The translations under genes and the position numbers were made by a program. A stretch of 39,283 nucleotides of DNA from Modestobacter lapidis (GTDB taxonomy: Bacteria > Actinomycetota > Actinomycetes > Mycobacteriales > Geodermatophilaceae), in assembly GCA_019779905.1 (NCBI GenBank), contig JABAKE010000027.1, positions 1-39,283 of the forward strand, in the 5' to 3' direction. Under the pieces are notes generated by a model. The model was not told where the DNA came from, did not search any database, and saw nothing but the letters and a program-made list of their open reading frames with translations. Shown here in pieces: positions 31,453 to 39,283 of the stretch; position 1 is the first letter of the stretch; each line of letters opens with the position of its first letter.

Positions 31453-34101
31453 GTGAGCGCGCCACCGCGGAGCACCGGCAGGTCGGGGTCGGGCCCGTTC
31501 GTCGCGCAGCTCTCCGCTCCACTCCGCCGCTTCCTGCGCACCGAGGCGGGCAGCGCCGGGCTGCTGGTGCTGGCCACCGTCATCGCGCTGGCCTGGGCCA
31601 ACTCGCCGTGGGGTGGCACCTACGACCAGCTGTGGCACACCGAGTTCTCGCTGCAGCTGGGCTCCACCGGGATCACCGAGGACCTGCGCCACTGGGTCAA
31701 CGACGGCCTGATGGTGTTCTTCTTCTTCCTCATCGGGATGGAGGTCCGCCGCGAGCTGTCGATGGGTGAGCTGACCCAGCGCAGCCGGTTGTCGGTGCCG
31801 GTGCTCGCCGCGGTCGCCGGGCTCGTCGTCCCGGCGCTGGTCTACCTGGGCTTCAACGCCGGCGGGCCGGGCGCGCACGGCTGGGGCATCCCGATGGCCA
31901 CCGACACCGCGTTCGTGCTCGGCGCGCTGGCCCTGGTCGGGCCGCGCTGCCCCACCCAGCTGCGGGTCTTCCTGCTCTCGCTGTCGGTGGTCGACGACAT
32001 CGGCGCGCTCAGCGCCATCGCGGTCTTCTACTCCGACGACATCGATCTGGTCGCGCTGTCCATCGCCGCGTTGTGCGTGCTGGCCTTCGCGCTGCTGTCG
32101 CGGCTGCAGGTGTGGCGCGGGCCGGCCTATTTCGCCGTCGGGGTGGTCATGTGGGTGGCCATGCACGCCTCCGGCGTGCACGCCACGATCGGCGGCGTCG
32201 TGCTCGGCCTGCTGGTCAGCGCCTATCCGCCGCGCCGGGCCGAGGTGGAGTCCGCGGGCATGCTCGCCCGGGCCTTCCGGCAGGCGCCGGACCCGGAGCT
32301 GGCCCGCCGGGCCAAGCTGTCGGTCGAGCGGGCGATCTCGCCCAACGAGCGGATCGGCGCGCTGCTCGTGCCATGGAGCGGGTACGTCGTCGTCCCGGTG
32401 TTCGCGCTGGCCAACGCCGGCGTCCGGTTCGACGGTGACCTGCTCGGCCGCGCGCTCAGCTCGCCGATCACCATCGGCGTCTTCGTGGGGCTCGTCGTCG
32501 GCAAGCTGCTCGGTATCGGGCTGGCCGCCACGCTCGCGGTCAGGTTCGGGGTCGGTGCACTGCCGCCCGGCGTCGGCCTGCCGGCCGTGTGGGGTGGCGC
32601 GGCGCTCAGCGGCCTGGGGTTCACCGTCTCGCTGTTCGTCACCGATCTGGCCTTCGACGACCCGGTGCTCCGCGAGGAGGCGATGGTCGGCGTGCTGGCC
32701 GCCGCGGTGGTCGCTGCTGCGCTGGGCACGGCCTGGTTCTGGGTGCTCGGGCGGCGGACGCCGGAGACGGGCGCGAGCCGGCCCACCCGGCTGGACCCGC
32801 CGGTCGACCCCGACGTCGACCACGTCCGCGGTCCGGTGGACGCGCCGCTGGAGCTGGTCGAGTACGGCGGGCTGCAGTGCCCGTTCTGCGGCCGGGCCAC
32901 CGGGGTCGTGGAGGAGCTGCGGCGGCGGTTCGGCGACGACCTGCGCTACGTGTTCCGCCACCTGCCGCTGCCCGACGTCCACCCGCACGGCGAGCTGGCC
33001 GCGGAGGCCGTCGAGGCGGCCGGCGCGCAGGGTGCGTTCTGGGCGATGCACGATCGGTTGTTCGCCCACCAGGACCAGCTCGCCGCCGAGGACCTCCTCG
33101 ACCACGCCGCCGCCCTCGGCCTGGAGCTCGGTCGGTTCGCCGCCGACCTGGGGGAGGGCCGGTTCGCCCAGCGGGTGCGCGACGACGTCGCGAGCGCGGA
33201 GGCCAGCGGGGTGCGCGGCACCCCGACGTTCTTCGTCAACGGCGAGCGGCACTCCGGCCGCACCGCCGCCGACGAGCTGGCGGCGGCGCTGCTGGCGTCG
33301 GACCCGCGCGGCCCGCACCACCGGCCGCTGCCGGACCCGCCGCCGGCCGCGCAGCGCGCGGCCCGGACGCAGTCGCCGCTGGTCGTCCTGCCCGCGGTCG
33401 TCGGCTCCGAGGAGACCCCGGACGACGGCGCCTCACCACGGCTGAGCGACGAGCACATCGCCGCGATCCGGCGGGTGGGCCGGCGGGTGCGCACCGAGCG
33501 GGGCCAGGTGCTGCTGCGCTCGGGGGCGGCGGAGTACGACTTCTTCGTCATGCTGGAGGGCACCGTCGCCGTCATCGAGGGCCCGCTGAACGGCGGGAGC
33601 GACGGCCCACCCCGGGTGGTGGCGGTGCACGGACCCGGCCGGTTCCTCGGCGGGCTGAACATGCTCGCCGGGCAGCGGCCGGTGCGGTCGCTGGTGGCCG
33701 CCGAGCCGGGGGCCGTGCTGCTGGTGACCCTCGACCGGCTGCGCGGGCTGCTGGCCCGCAACCGGGAGCTGAACGGGGTGATCACCCGGTCGTTCCTGGT
33801 GCGGCGGGCGATGCTGATCGGCCAGTCCAGCGGCCTGCGGGTGGTCGGCGACCGCCGGTGGCCGGCCAGCGAGGAGCTGCGCACGCTGCTGGCCGACGCC
33901 GGCATCGCCCACCAGTGGCTGGACCCGGCCGACGACCCGGCCGCCCGGCGGCTGATCGACGAGGTGCTCACCGACCTGCCGGACGCCGCCGCGCACCGGC
34001 CCGTGGTGCTGGCCCCGGACGGCCGGGTGCTGGTCGAGCCGACCGCCGGGGAGCTGCTGGCGCTCGCCGGCGCGCCGCGCCGGGACCTGACGACGTCCTG
34101 A
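31453..34101 (+). CDS. NhaA Na+/H+ antiporter fused to DsbA, cNMP-binding and glutaredoxin-like domains
   Basis: This 882-residue protein has four modules. 1) NhaA antiporter (about 15-435): IPMATDTAFVLGALALVG, and the paired transport aspartates in VVDDIGALSA at residues 181-182. 2) DsbA-like thiol oxidoreductase (about 455-620): redox motif CPFC at 476-479 in GLQCPFCGRATG, and cis-proline region VRGTPTFFVNG. 3) Cyclic-nucleotide-binding-type beta barrel (about 660-793): DFFVMLEGTVAVIEG, PGRFLGGLNMLAGQRPVRS. 4) A glutaredoxin-like tail (795-882; WPASEELRTLLADAGIAHQW, RPVVLAPDGRVLVEPT) resembling the segment that follows the cNMP domain in some actinobacterial thioredoxin reductases. NhaA-DsbA fusions are known; modules 3 and 4 on top are unusual. 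The GTG at 31453 follows GGGAGG. Confidence 0.9.
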   Translation: MSAPPRSTGRSGSGPFVAQLSAPLRRFLRTEAGSAGLLVLATVIALAWANSPWGGTYDQLWHTEFSLQLGSTGITEDLRHWVNDGLMVFFFFLIGMEVRRELSMGELTQRSRLSVPVLAAVAGLVVPALVYLGFNAGGPGAHGWGIPMATDTAFVLGALALVGPRCPTQLRVFLLSLSVVDDIGALSAIAVFYSDDIDLVALSIAALCVLAFALLSRLQVWRGPAYFAVGVVMWVAMHASGVHATIGGVVLGLLVSAYPPRRAEVESAGMLARAFRQAPDPELARRAKLSVERAISPNERIGALLVPWSGYVVVPVFALANAGVRFDGDLLGRALSSPITIGVFVGLVVGKLLGIGLAATLAVRFGVGALPPGVGLPAVWGGAALSGLGFTVSLFVTDLAFDDPVLREEAMVGVLAAAVVAAALGTAWFWVLGRRTPETGASRPTRLDPPVDPDVDHVRGPVDAPLELVEYGGLQCPFCGRATGVVEELRRRFGDDLRYVFRHLPLPDVHPHGELAAEAVEAAGAQGAFWAMHDRLFAHQDQLAAEDLLDHAAALGLELGRFAADLGEGRFAQRVRDDVASAEASGVRGTPTFFVNGERHSGRTAADELAAALLASDPRGPHHRPLPDPPPAAQRAARTQSPLVVLPAVVGSEETPDDGASPRLSDEHIAAIRRVGRRVRTERGQVLLRSGAAEYDFFVMLEGTVAVIEGPLNGGSDGPPRVVAVHGPGRFLGGLNMLAGQRPVRSLVAAEPGAVLLVTLDRLRGLLARNRELNGVITRSFLVRRAMLIGQSSGLRVVGDRRWPASEELRTLLADAGIAHQWLDPADDPAARRLIDEVLTDLPDAAAHRPVVLAPDGRVLVEPTAGELLALAGAPRRDLTTS

Positions 34102-34111
34102 GAGCTCTCAG
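34098..34111. repeat. perfect 14-base palindrome holding two convergent stop codons
   Basis: CTGAGAGCTCTCAG contains the TGA of the NhaA fusion on the plus strand and the TGA of vapC on the minus strand in symmetric positions. It could form a short hairpin as a minimal two-way terminator. Confidence 0.5.
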
Positions 34112-34509
34112 TCCGGTGGCAGTGCGGGGCGGAGATCGGTCAGGTTGAAGTCATCGCCCGTGAACAGCAGCGGTTCGCCGGTCGTCTGAGCCAGTGCGTA
34201 GGCGAAGCAGTCTCCGTAGTTGAGCCGTGCCGGATGACCCGACCCGCGTCCGAAGTCGCGGTAGGCCCGCCGGGCGACCATGGCCTGTTGCTCGGTGACC
34301 GGTGCGATGTCGATCTCCAGCGCCTGCAGCAACTCATCGAGTCGTCGGCCCAGCACCGGATCGGGCGAGCTGTCGGCGACGATGCCGACCTCCAGGTAGG
34401 TGCCGGCGGACAGGAGGCTTCGCGAGGAGCGGGCCAGTGCTTCCGTGAACCTGTCGGCGTCAGGCTCCTGGCGCAGGATGGCGACCAGAGCCGAGCTGTC
34501 GACGATCAC
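34108..34509 (-). CDS. vapC: VapC-family PIN-domain toxin ribonuclease
   Basis: This 133-residue PIN-domain RNase is the toxin of a type II toxin-antitoxin pair. Acidic metal-binding residues are in place: Asp4 ([12 protein letters not shown]), Glu40 region (YLEVGIV), Asp in [12 protein letters not shown] and the Asp pair in [11 protein letters not shown]. Members cut tRNA or rRNA and slow growth when free. The GTG start at 34509 overlaps the vapB stop (GTGA), which couples translation to the antitoxin. It converges on the NhaA fusion gene with a 6-base gap. Confidence 0.93.
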   Translation of the reverse strand: MIVDSSALVAILRQEPDADRFTEALARSSRSLLSAGTYLEVGIVADSSPDPVLGRRLDELLQALEIDIAPVTEQQAMVARRAYRDFGRGSGHPARLNYGDCFAYALAQTTGEPLLFTGDDFNLTDLRPALPPD

Positions 34510-34763
34510 CCCGGGAGCCCGTTCTCGTCGTACAGCATCTCGGTCGGATCGCCGTGCTGTAGATGCTCCGGCCAGCGAGGGGCGGCGTCCGCGCCGATCC
34601 GGCGTGCGGAGGCGAGCCGCCGCTCGTAGACGTCGACCTCGGTCATCTGGCGCAACCGTTCACGTAGGGCCGTTGTCACCGCATCGGTGACCGACCCTCC
34701 GGTGAGTGCGGCCAGTTCGCGGGCGAGTCGCTCGGTCTCCCGGTTCTTGATGCTCAACGCCAT
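34506..34763 (-). CDS. vapB: VapB-family antitoxin (Rv0623-like)
   Basis: This 85-residue antitoxin begins [20 protein letters not shown], the signature of Rv0623-like VapB proteins, with an N-terminal DNA-binding/dimer region and a C-terminal part (residues 45-85, [15 protein letters not shown] onward) that would wrap VapC. The ATG at 34763 is fixed by this N-terminus. No Shine-Dalgarno is seen, but TACCTT lies 6 bases upstream, so a leaderless transcript is likely. It should repress its own promoter together with VapC. Confidence 0.92.
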   Translation of the reverse strand: MALSIKNRETERLARELAALTGGSVTDAVTTALRERLRQMTEVDVYERRLASARRIGADAAPRWPEHLQHGDPTEMLYDENGLPG

Positions 34764-34781
34764 GGCAGAAAGGTACCTGCC
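34764..34781 (-). promoter_or_regulatory. vapBC -10 region and possible operator
   Basis: The minus-strand TACCTT -10 (34775-34770) is 6 bases before the vapB ATG. It sits within an inverted repeat GGCAG-N8-CTGCC (34764-34768 and 34777-34781) centred near GGTACC, suitable for VapBC autorepression. No good -35 was found. Confidence 0.45.
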
Positions 34782-34917
34782 CGAGTCGCCCAGGCACCTC
34801 TTCTTCTTCTGTCGCACTGCCGTCGTTGCCGGCTCGACGGGAAGGCCTCAGCCGCGCGTTCGGGCTCGACCGAATGACGCTCCGTGAGGGTCGAACGACG
34901 GCGTCATCCCATTACGT

Positions 34918-34949
34918 GCAGTGACTTTCCCGCTACTGCATGTCACTGC
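34918..34949. repeat. inverted repeat upstream of the RHS gene
   Basis: GCAGTGAC (34918-34925) and GTCACTGC (34942-34949) are perfectly complementary 8-base arms around 16 bases, 80 bases before the RHS start. The repeat may be an operator or a leader hairpin. The rest of the 34782-35029 gap shows no gene. Confidence 0.4.
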
Positions 34950-35029
34950 CAGTGTCCTCGGCGATCGCCTTGGCCAGGGCGCTCATGCACGTCCTTCTTG
35001 TTGCTTCGAGCGTTCCTGGTGAGGTCTGC

Positions 35030-38000
35030 ATGTCTGTGTCCCGTGCTCGTGGTGTGTCCTCCTCCCGTTCCCGGGCTGCCTGGCTGGTGCCCGCGGTGGT
35101 GCCCGCGGTGGTGCCCGCGGTGGTGGCGGCGGTGCTCGCGGGCAGTGTCGCGGCGCCGGCTCCGGCGGCGGCGGCTCCTGTCGCGCCGCCGGCCCCGGCG
35201 GGTGAGTCGTCACCGCGCGGGGCGGTGCCGGATCTGAGCTCGCCGGTGCCCAGCGCCGATGCCGATGCGCAGGCAGCCGCCCGGGCCGATGCCCCGGCGG
35301 TCGAACCTGCGGTGGACACCGCGTTGCCGCCGGCGGTGGACGACCCGGTGAGCCGGGCGCTGGCGGAGGCGGCGCGGACCGGGGAGCCGGTGACGGTGGG
35401 TGAGGAGACCACCGAGACGTCGCTGACCACGGCCCAGCCGGACGGGACCGTGACGGTGGAGTCCTCGGCCGGGCCGGTGCGGATGCAGCGGGACGGTGCG
35501 TGGGTCGATGTGGACACCACGCTGGAGGTGACCGCGGAGGGGGTGTCTCCGGTGGCGGTGCCGGGGGACACGCTGTTCTCCGCCGGCGGGGACGATCTGC
35601 TGGCCTCGCTGGGGGACGGGAAGGGCACCTCGATCACGATGTCCTGGGCCGGGGTGCTGCCCGAGCCGGTGCTGCAGGGGGACACCGCGACCTACCGCGA
35701 CGTGCTTCCCGACGTGGATCTGGTGCTGACCGCGACCCGGCTGGGCTTCTCCCAGCTGCTGGTGGTCAACAGCGACCCCTCGGCGGAGACGCGGGCGGCG
35801 CTGGCGCAGATCGACATCCCGGTCAGCACGAGCGGCGCCACCGTGGCCGAGGGCGCGGGCGGGGAGCTGCAGGTCCGGCAGGACGGCAGCGGGGAGCTGA
35901 TCGGCACCGCGGCCGCGCCGCTGATGTGGGACGCGCGGACCGATCCGCGCACCGACGAACCGGTCGCGGTGCGGGAGGTGGGCATGGATGTCACCGAAAC
36001 CGTCGGCCGCGGCGCCGACGCCGGCACCACGCTGACGCTCACTCCGGCCGCCGACGTCTTCGAGGATCCGGCGACGGTGTATCCGGTGATGATCGACCCC
36101 ACCGTGGCGTTGGGCGCGCTGGGTGACACGTTCGTGCAGAACAACATCGGCATCGATCCGCAGGGCGGCTCCACCGAGCTGCGGGTGGGCACCCCCGGTG
36201 GCGGGCAGGTCGACCGGTCGCTGCTGCGGTTCGACGTGGCCGGGATCAAGAACCGGGTGGTGCAGTCGGCCACCTCAACATCTGGGAGACCTGGGCCTGG
36301 TCCTGCTCCCCGCGGACGGTGAACATCCACGACGCGGCGGACTTCGACCCCGCCACCGTGGTGTGGGGCAACCCAGCCGTGGTCGGGCGGGGTGCTGGCC
36401 AGCGCGAACGTCGCCCGCGGCTACAGCTCCTCCTGCCCGGCCGGGAACGTCGCGTTCGACCTGACCGGCCACGTCGCCGGCTACGCCAAAGCCAAGGGCA
36501 GCGTGATGCCGCTGGCCATCCTGGCCAACGAGGGCGACCCGACCTACTGGAAGAAGTTCAACTCCGGCAACAACCCCCACGCCGTGCCCGCCATCACGGT
36601 GACCTACGACGGCAACTGCGACCTCTACAACTTCCACACCGTCTGCGGCGTCGTCCGAGACAAGTACTACGCCGCCGGCGGACCCAACGGGCCCCTCGGC
36701 GTGCCGACCACCAACACCACCGCCATCGCCGGCGGGGAGTTCAACCACTTCGCGGGCGGCTCGATCTACTACTCACCCGGCACCGGGGCGCACATCATCT
36801 CCGGCCCGATCCGGGACAAGTGGGCGTCGCTGGGCTGGGAAGGCTCCTGGCTGGGCTACCCGACCACCGACACCACGCCCATCGCCGGCGGCTCCTACAG
36901 CCACTTCGCGGGCGGCTCGATCTACTACTCACCCGGCACCGGAGCACACACCATCACCGGCCCGATCCGGGACAAGTGGGCGGCCATGGGCTGGGAGAAC
37001 TCGTTCGTCGGCTACCCGACCACCGACGGAACCGCGATCACCGGCGGGTCGTTCAACCACTTCACCGGCGGCTCCATCTACTCCTCACCCGCCACCGGGG
37101 CGCACTGGCTGCGCGGCGCCATCTACGACCAGTGGGGCGAGCGGGGCTGGGAGAACTCCTACCTCGGGTTCCCCACCAGCGACGAGTACCCGGTCGCGGC
37201 CGGCGCCCGCAACGACTTCACCGGCGGCCAGATCACCCTGGATGCCGCCACCGGTCAGACGCTGTGGACCGCCGGCCCCTCGGCGTTCGCCGGCACCCCA
37301 GGCTGGGCCACCACCCTGGACTACCAGCTCGCCGACACCCTCGCCGCCACGGTGAACGTGGGCACCGGCAACCTGAACCTTTCGGTGGCCGGGCTCACCG
37401 TGCCCGGCATCGGCGGTGACCGCGGCATCGGCGTGGTCTACAACAGCCTGCACACCGCTCCCGGCTCGGTCGACCCGACCGGTCTGCTCGGGGCGGGGTT
37501 CCGGTTGACCGAGTCCCCCGACGCCCGCCTCATCCCCTACGCCGAGGGGTCGGTGCGCTACGTCGATGCCACCGGCCGCGCCGCGGTGTACGAGTGGAAC
37601 GGCGGCCCGGCGGTCTACGCCTCCCCGATCGGGGACGGCGGCACCCGGCTGGAGCGCGACGCGGCCACCAACAACTGGGTGCTCACCACCCTGGCCAGCC
37701 ACCGCAAGCAGACCTTCCGCGCCTCCGACGGGCTGATGATCGCCGACACCGACCGCAACGGCGTGGCCTACACCTTCAGCTACGACTCCGCGGGCAAGCC
37801 GACCACGATCACCGGCACCCGCGGCGGCGCCCCGGTGACCTTCACCTTCGGCGGCACCGGCGTCCCCGCCGGCCAGCTCGGGAAACTGTCCCAGACCATC
37901 GACGGGGCCACCCGCACCGTGGTGTTCGGCTACGACACCACCGGCCGGCTCACCTCGATCGTCGACGCCTCGGGGGAGACCACCACCTTCGGGTGGACCG

Positions 38001-39283
38001 GCACCGACCTCACCTCGATCACCCCGCCGGCCGGCAAGTCCACCGCGGTCTCCTACGACACCGGCCACCGGGTCACCCAGGTCGTCCGCGATCCTGGCGC
38101 CGGCGGCTACAACGCCACCACCAAGCTCGGCTACGGCTCCGCCGGCGGCGCGCTCGAGGTGAAGGTCACCGACCCCAACAACCACGTCACCACCTACCGC
38201 GGGGACGCCTTCGGCAAGATCATCGAAGCCAAGGACCCGCTCGGGCACGTGCGGGCCACCACCTACTCCCCGAACAACGACGTGCTCACCGCGGTCGACG
38301 CGATGCCCGCGGCCAACACCACCACCTACAGCTACAACGGCGCCGACGGCGGGTTCACCCCCACCGGCGTGACCACGCCCACCGGGGCCTCGGCCACCGC
38401 TGGCTATCCGGACAGCGGCACCGGGCCGCAGCGCTACCTGCCCGACTCGGGCACCGACCCGCAGGGCAACGCCACGACCCTGTCCTACGACGCCGCCGGC
38501 AACCCCACCCAGCAGGTCTCCGGCGGAGTCACCACCTCCACCACCTACAACCCGCCCGCCGGTCAGCCGACCGTGTGCGCCGGCGGCGGGAAGGGCGGCC
38601 AGCCCTGCAGCACCACCGACGGCAAGGGCCAGACCACCACCTACACCTACGACGCCACCGGCAACCTGCGGACCGTGACCCCGCCCGCCGCTGGGGTGAT
38701 CGAGGAGACCACGTTCAGCTACGACGGTGCCGGGCGGCCGAGGACCGTCACCGACGGCGAGGGCCAGGTCACCACCTACCTCTACGACGCAGGTGACCGG
38801 GTCACCCAGGTGCGCTACGACGGCGCCACCAGCTGCGCCGACCCCGCCGACTGCCAGGTCTACGACCACGACGGGAACGGCAACCTCGTGAGCCGGGTCG
38901 ATGCCGCCGGCACCACCAGCTACAGCTACGACGCGCTCAACCGGCTCACCTCCCAGACCACCCCGGCGACCTCCGGCGGCGGTGCCCAGACGTCCACGCT
39001 GAGCTACGACCTGGCCGGGAACCTGCTCACCTTCACCGACGGCCTGGGCGCCACCCGCTACGGCTACGACGCCGCCAACAACCTGATCAACCTGGCCGAG
39101 CCCGGCGGCTCCTGCACCGGCACCGTCACCCGGTGCACCACCTACACCTACGACCCCAACGGCGCCCGCGAGAAGATCACCTACCCCGGCGGCACCGTGG
39201 TCGACCTGCGCAACATCGACGGCTCCGGCCGCCCCGCCGACTACTGGGCCCAGGCCGGCAACGGCGCCGTGGTGATGGACTTC
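35030..39283 (+). CDS. secreted RHS/YD-repeat protein with DNRLRE and LGFP repeats, frameshifted, 3' end outside window
   Basis: The ATG at 35030 has GGTGAGG upstream and gives a basic start (MSVSRARG), a hydrophobic Val/Pro/Ala core and an APAAAAP signal-peptidase-like end. Then come an acidic spacer, a beta-rich region, a DNRLRE-type domain (DTFVQNNIGIDPQGGSTELR), four 52-residue LGFP repeats (36656-37260), an RHS N-terminal block (TVNVGTGNLNLSVAGLTVPG) and YD repeats (TYTYDATGNLRTV, TYLYDAGDRVTQVRYD, YSYDALNRL) to the window end. Such proteins form a beta-cage shell that usually carries a C-terminal toxin, not visible here. One C is missing at 36273-36274 and one extra C is at 36372-36374; correcting both restores one open frame. 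As read, translation stops at 36322. Confidence 0.85.
36656..37260 (+). repeat. 156-bp tandem repeats encoding LGFP modules
   Basis: Units begin at 36656, 36812, 36968 and 37124, exactly 156 bases apart; the last is divergent at its end. Each encodes RDKWxxxGW, (L/V)GYPT, a GG-HF-GGSIYYSP block and TGAH. LGFP repeats are known in actinobacterial envelope proteins and are thought to hold them to the cell wall. The phase is that of the RHS frame after the second frameshift. Confidence 0.85.

Noticed and set aside
27999..31619. A 1206-codon open frame on the minus strand opposite pyruvate carboxylase
   Set aside because: Composition is His/Gln/Arg/Gly-rich without domains, and it is the antisense of a clear 1124-residue enzyme; long antisense frames are expected at this GC content.
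36656..37260. Regular repeats that might suggest CRISPR or satellite DNA
   Set aside because: The 156-bp period is a multiple of three, stays in the RHS frame and encodes LGFP modules.
1..39283. tRNA, rRNA, CRISPR arrays or insertion sequences
   Set aside because: I saw no cloverleaf, rRNA core, spacer array, transposase or flanking target duplications; a covariance-model scan was not possible.

Overview
The window is GC-rich DNA with frequent GTG starts, AGGAGG-type ribosome sites and overlapping stop/start pairs. Gene content points to a high-GC Actinomycetota: a DtxR/IdeR-type iron box, an NhaA-DsbA fusion, an Rv0623-type VapB, an SCO6745-family protein and LGFP repeats. The family Geodermatophilaceae would fit, but that is a guess from style, not a search.

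Layout. 1-3341: tail of a chemotaxis receptor, then a divergent iron-chelate ABC importer (two FecCD permeases and an ATPase) behind an iron box. 3513-4996: an acyl-CoA dehydrogenase and a small DUF2277 gene with its own leaderless promoter. 5019-21293: a large catabolic island. It holds two paralogous bacterial-luciferase-like (LLM) flavin monooxygenases, a flavin reductase coupled to RibBA, an NAD(P)H FMN reductase, an aldehyde dehydrogenase, an HMG-CoA-lyase-type enzyme, a CaiB-type CoA-transferase, a DinB-like protein, a zinc alcohol dehydrogenase, an SCO6745 protein, an AceE-like TPP enzyme and two paralogous AraC regulators. 21355-24402: a leftward GntR-SDR-threonine ammonia-lyase unit. 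24488-27930: a rightward aromatic meta-cleavage-type operon (broken flavin reductase, group D flavin monooxygenase, extradiol dioxygenase, FAH hydrolase) behind a probable GntR operator. 28050-34101: pyruvate carboxylase and a four-domain NhaA-DsbA-cNMP-binding-glutaredoxin-like fusion. 34108-34763: a VapBC pair. 35030-end: a secreted RHS/YD-repeat protein with DNRLRE and LGFP repeats, disrupted by two compensating frameshifts and cut by the window edge.

The strongest new signal is regulatory. Upstream of LLM monooxygenase 1, the aldehyde dehydrogenase and the CoA-transferase operon there is the same arrangement: two 17-bp half-sites (consensus near TCCATCCGCCCAGCGCA) repeated directly at exactly 21 bp, then exactly 20 bp to a TAGCGT -10 element. 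A variant lies before the first araC gene, and a reversed variant lies between LLM monooxygenase 2 and the second araC gene. This is what an AraC-type activator regulon should look like. It ties the island's genes into one probable pathway: oxygenation by FMNH2-dependent enzymes, aldehyde oxidation, CoA activation and retro-Claisen/aldol cleavage of the acyl-CoA. Its substrate cannot be read from the sequence.
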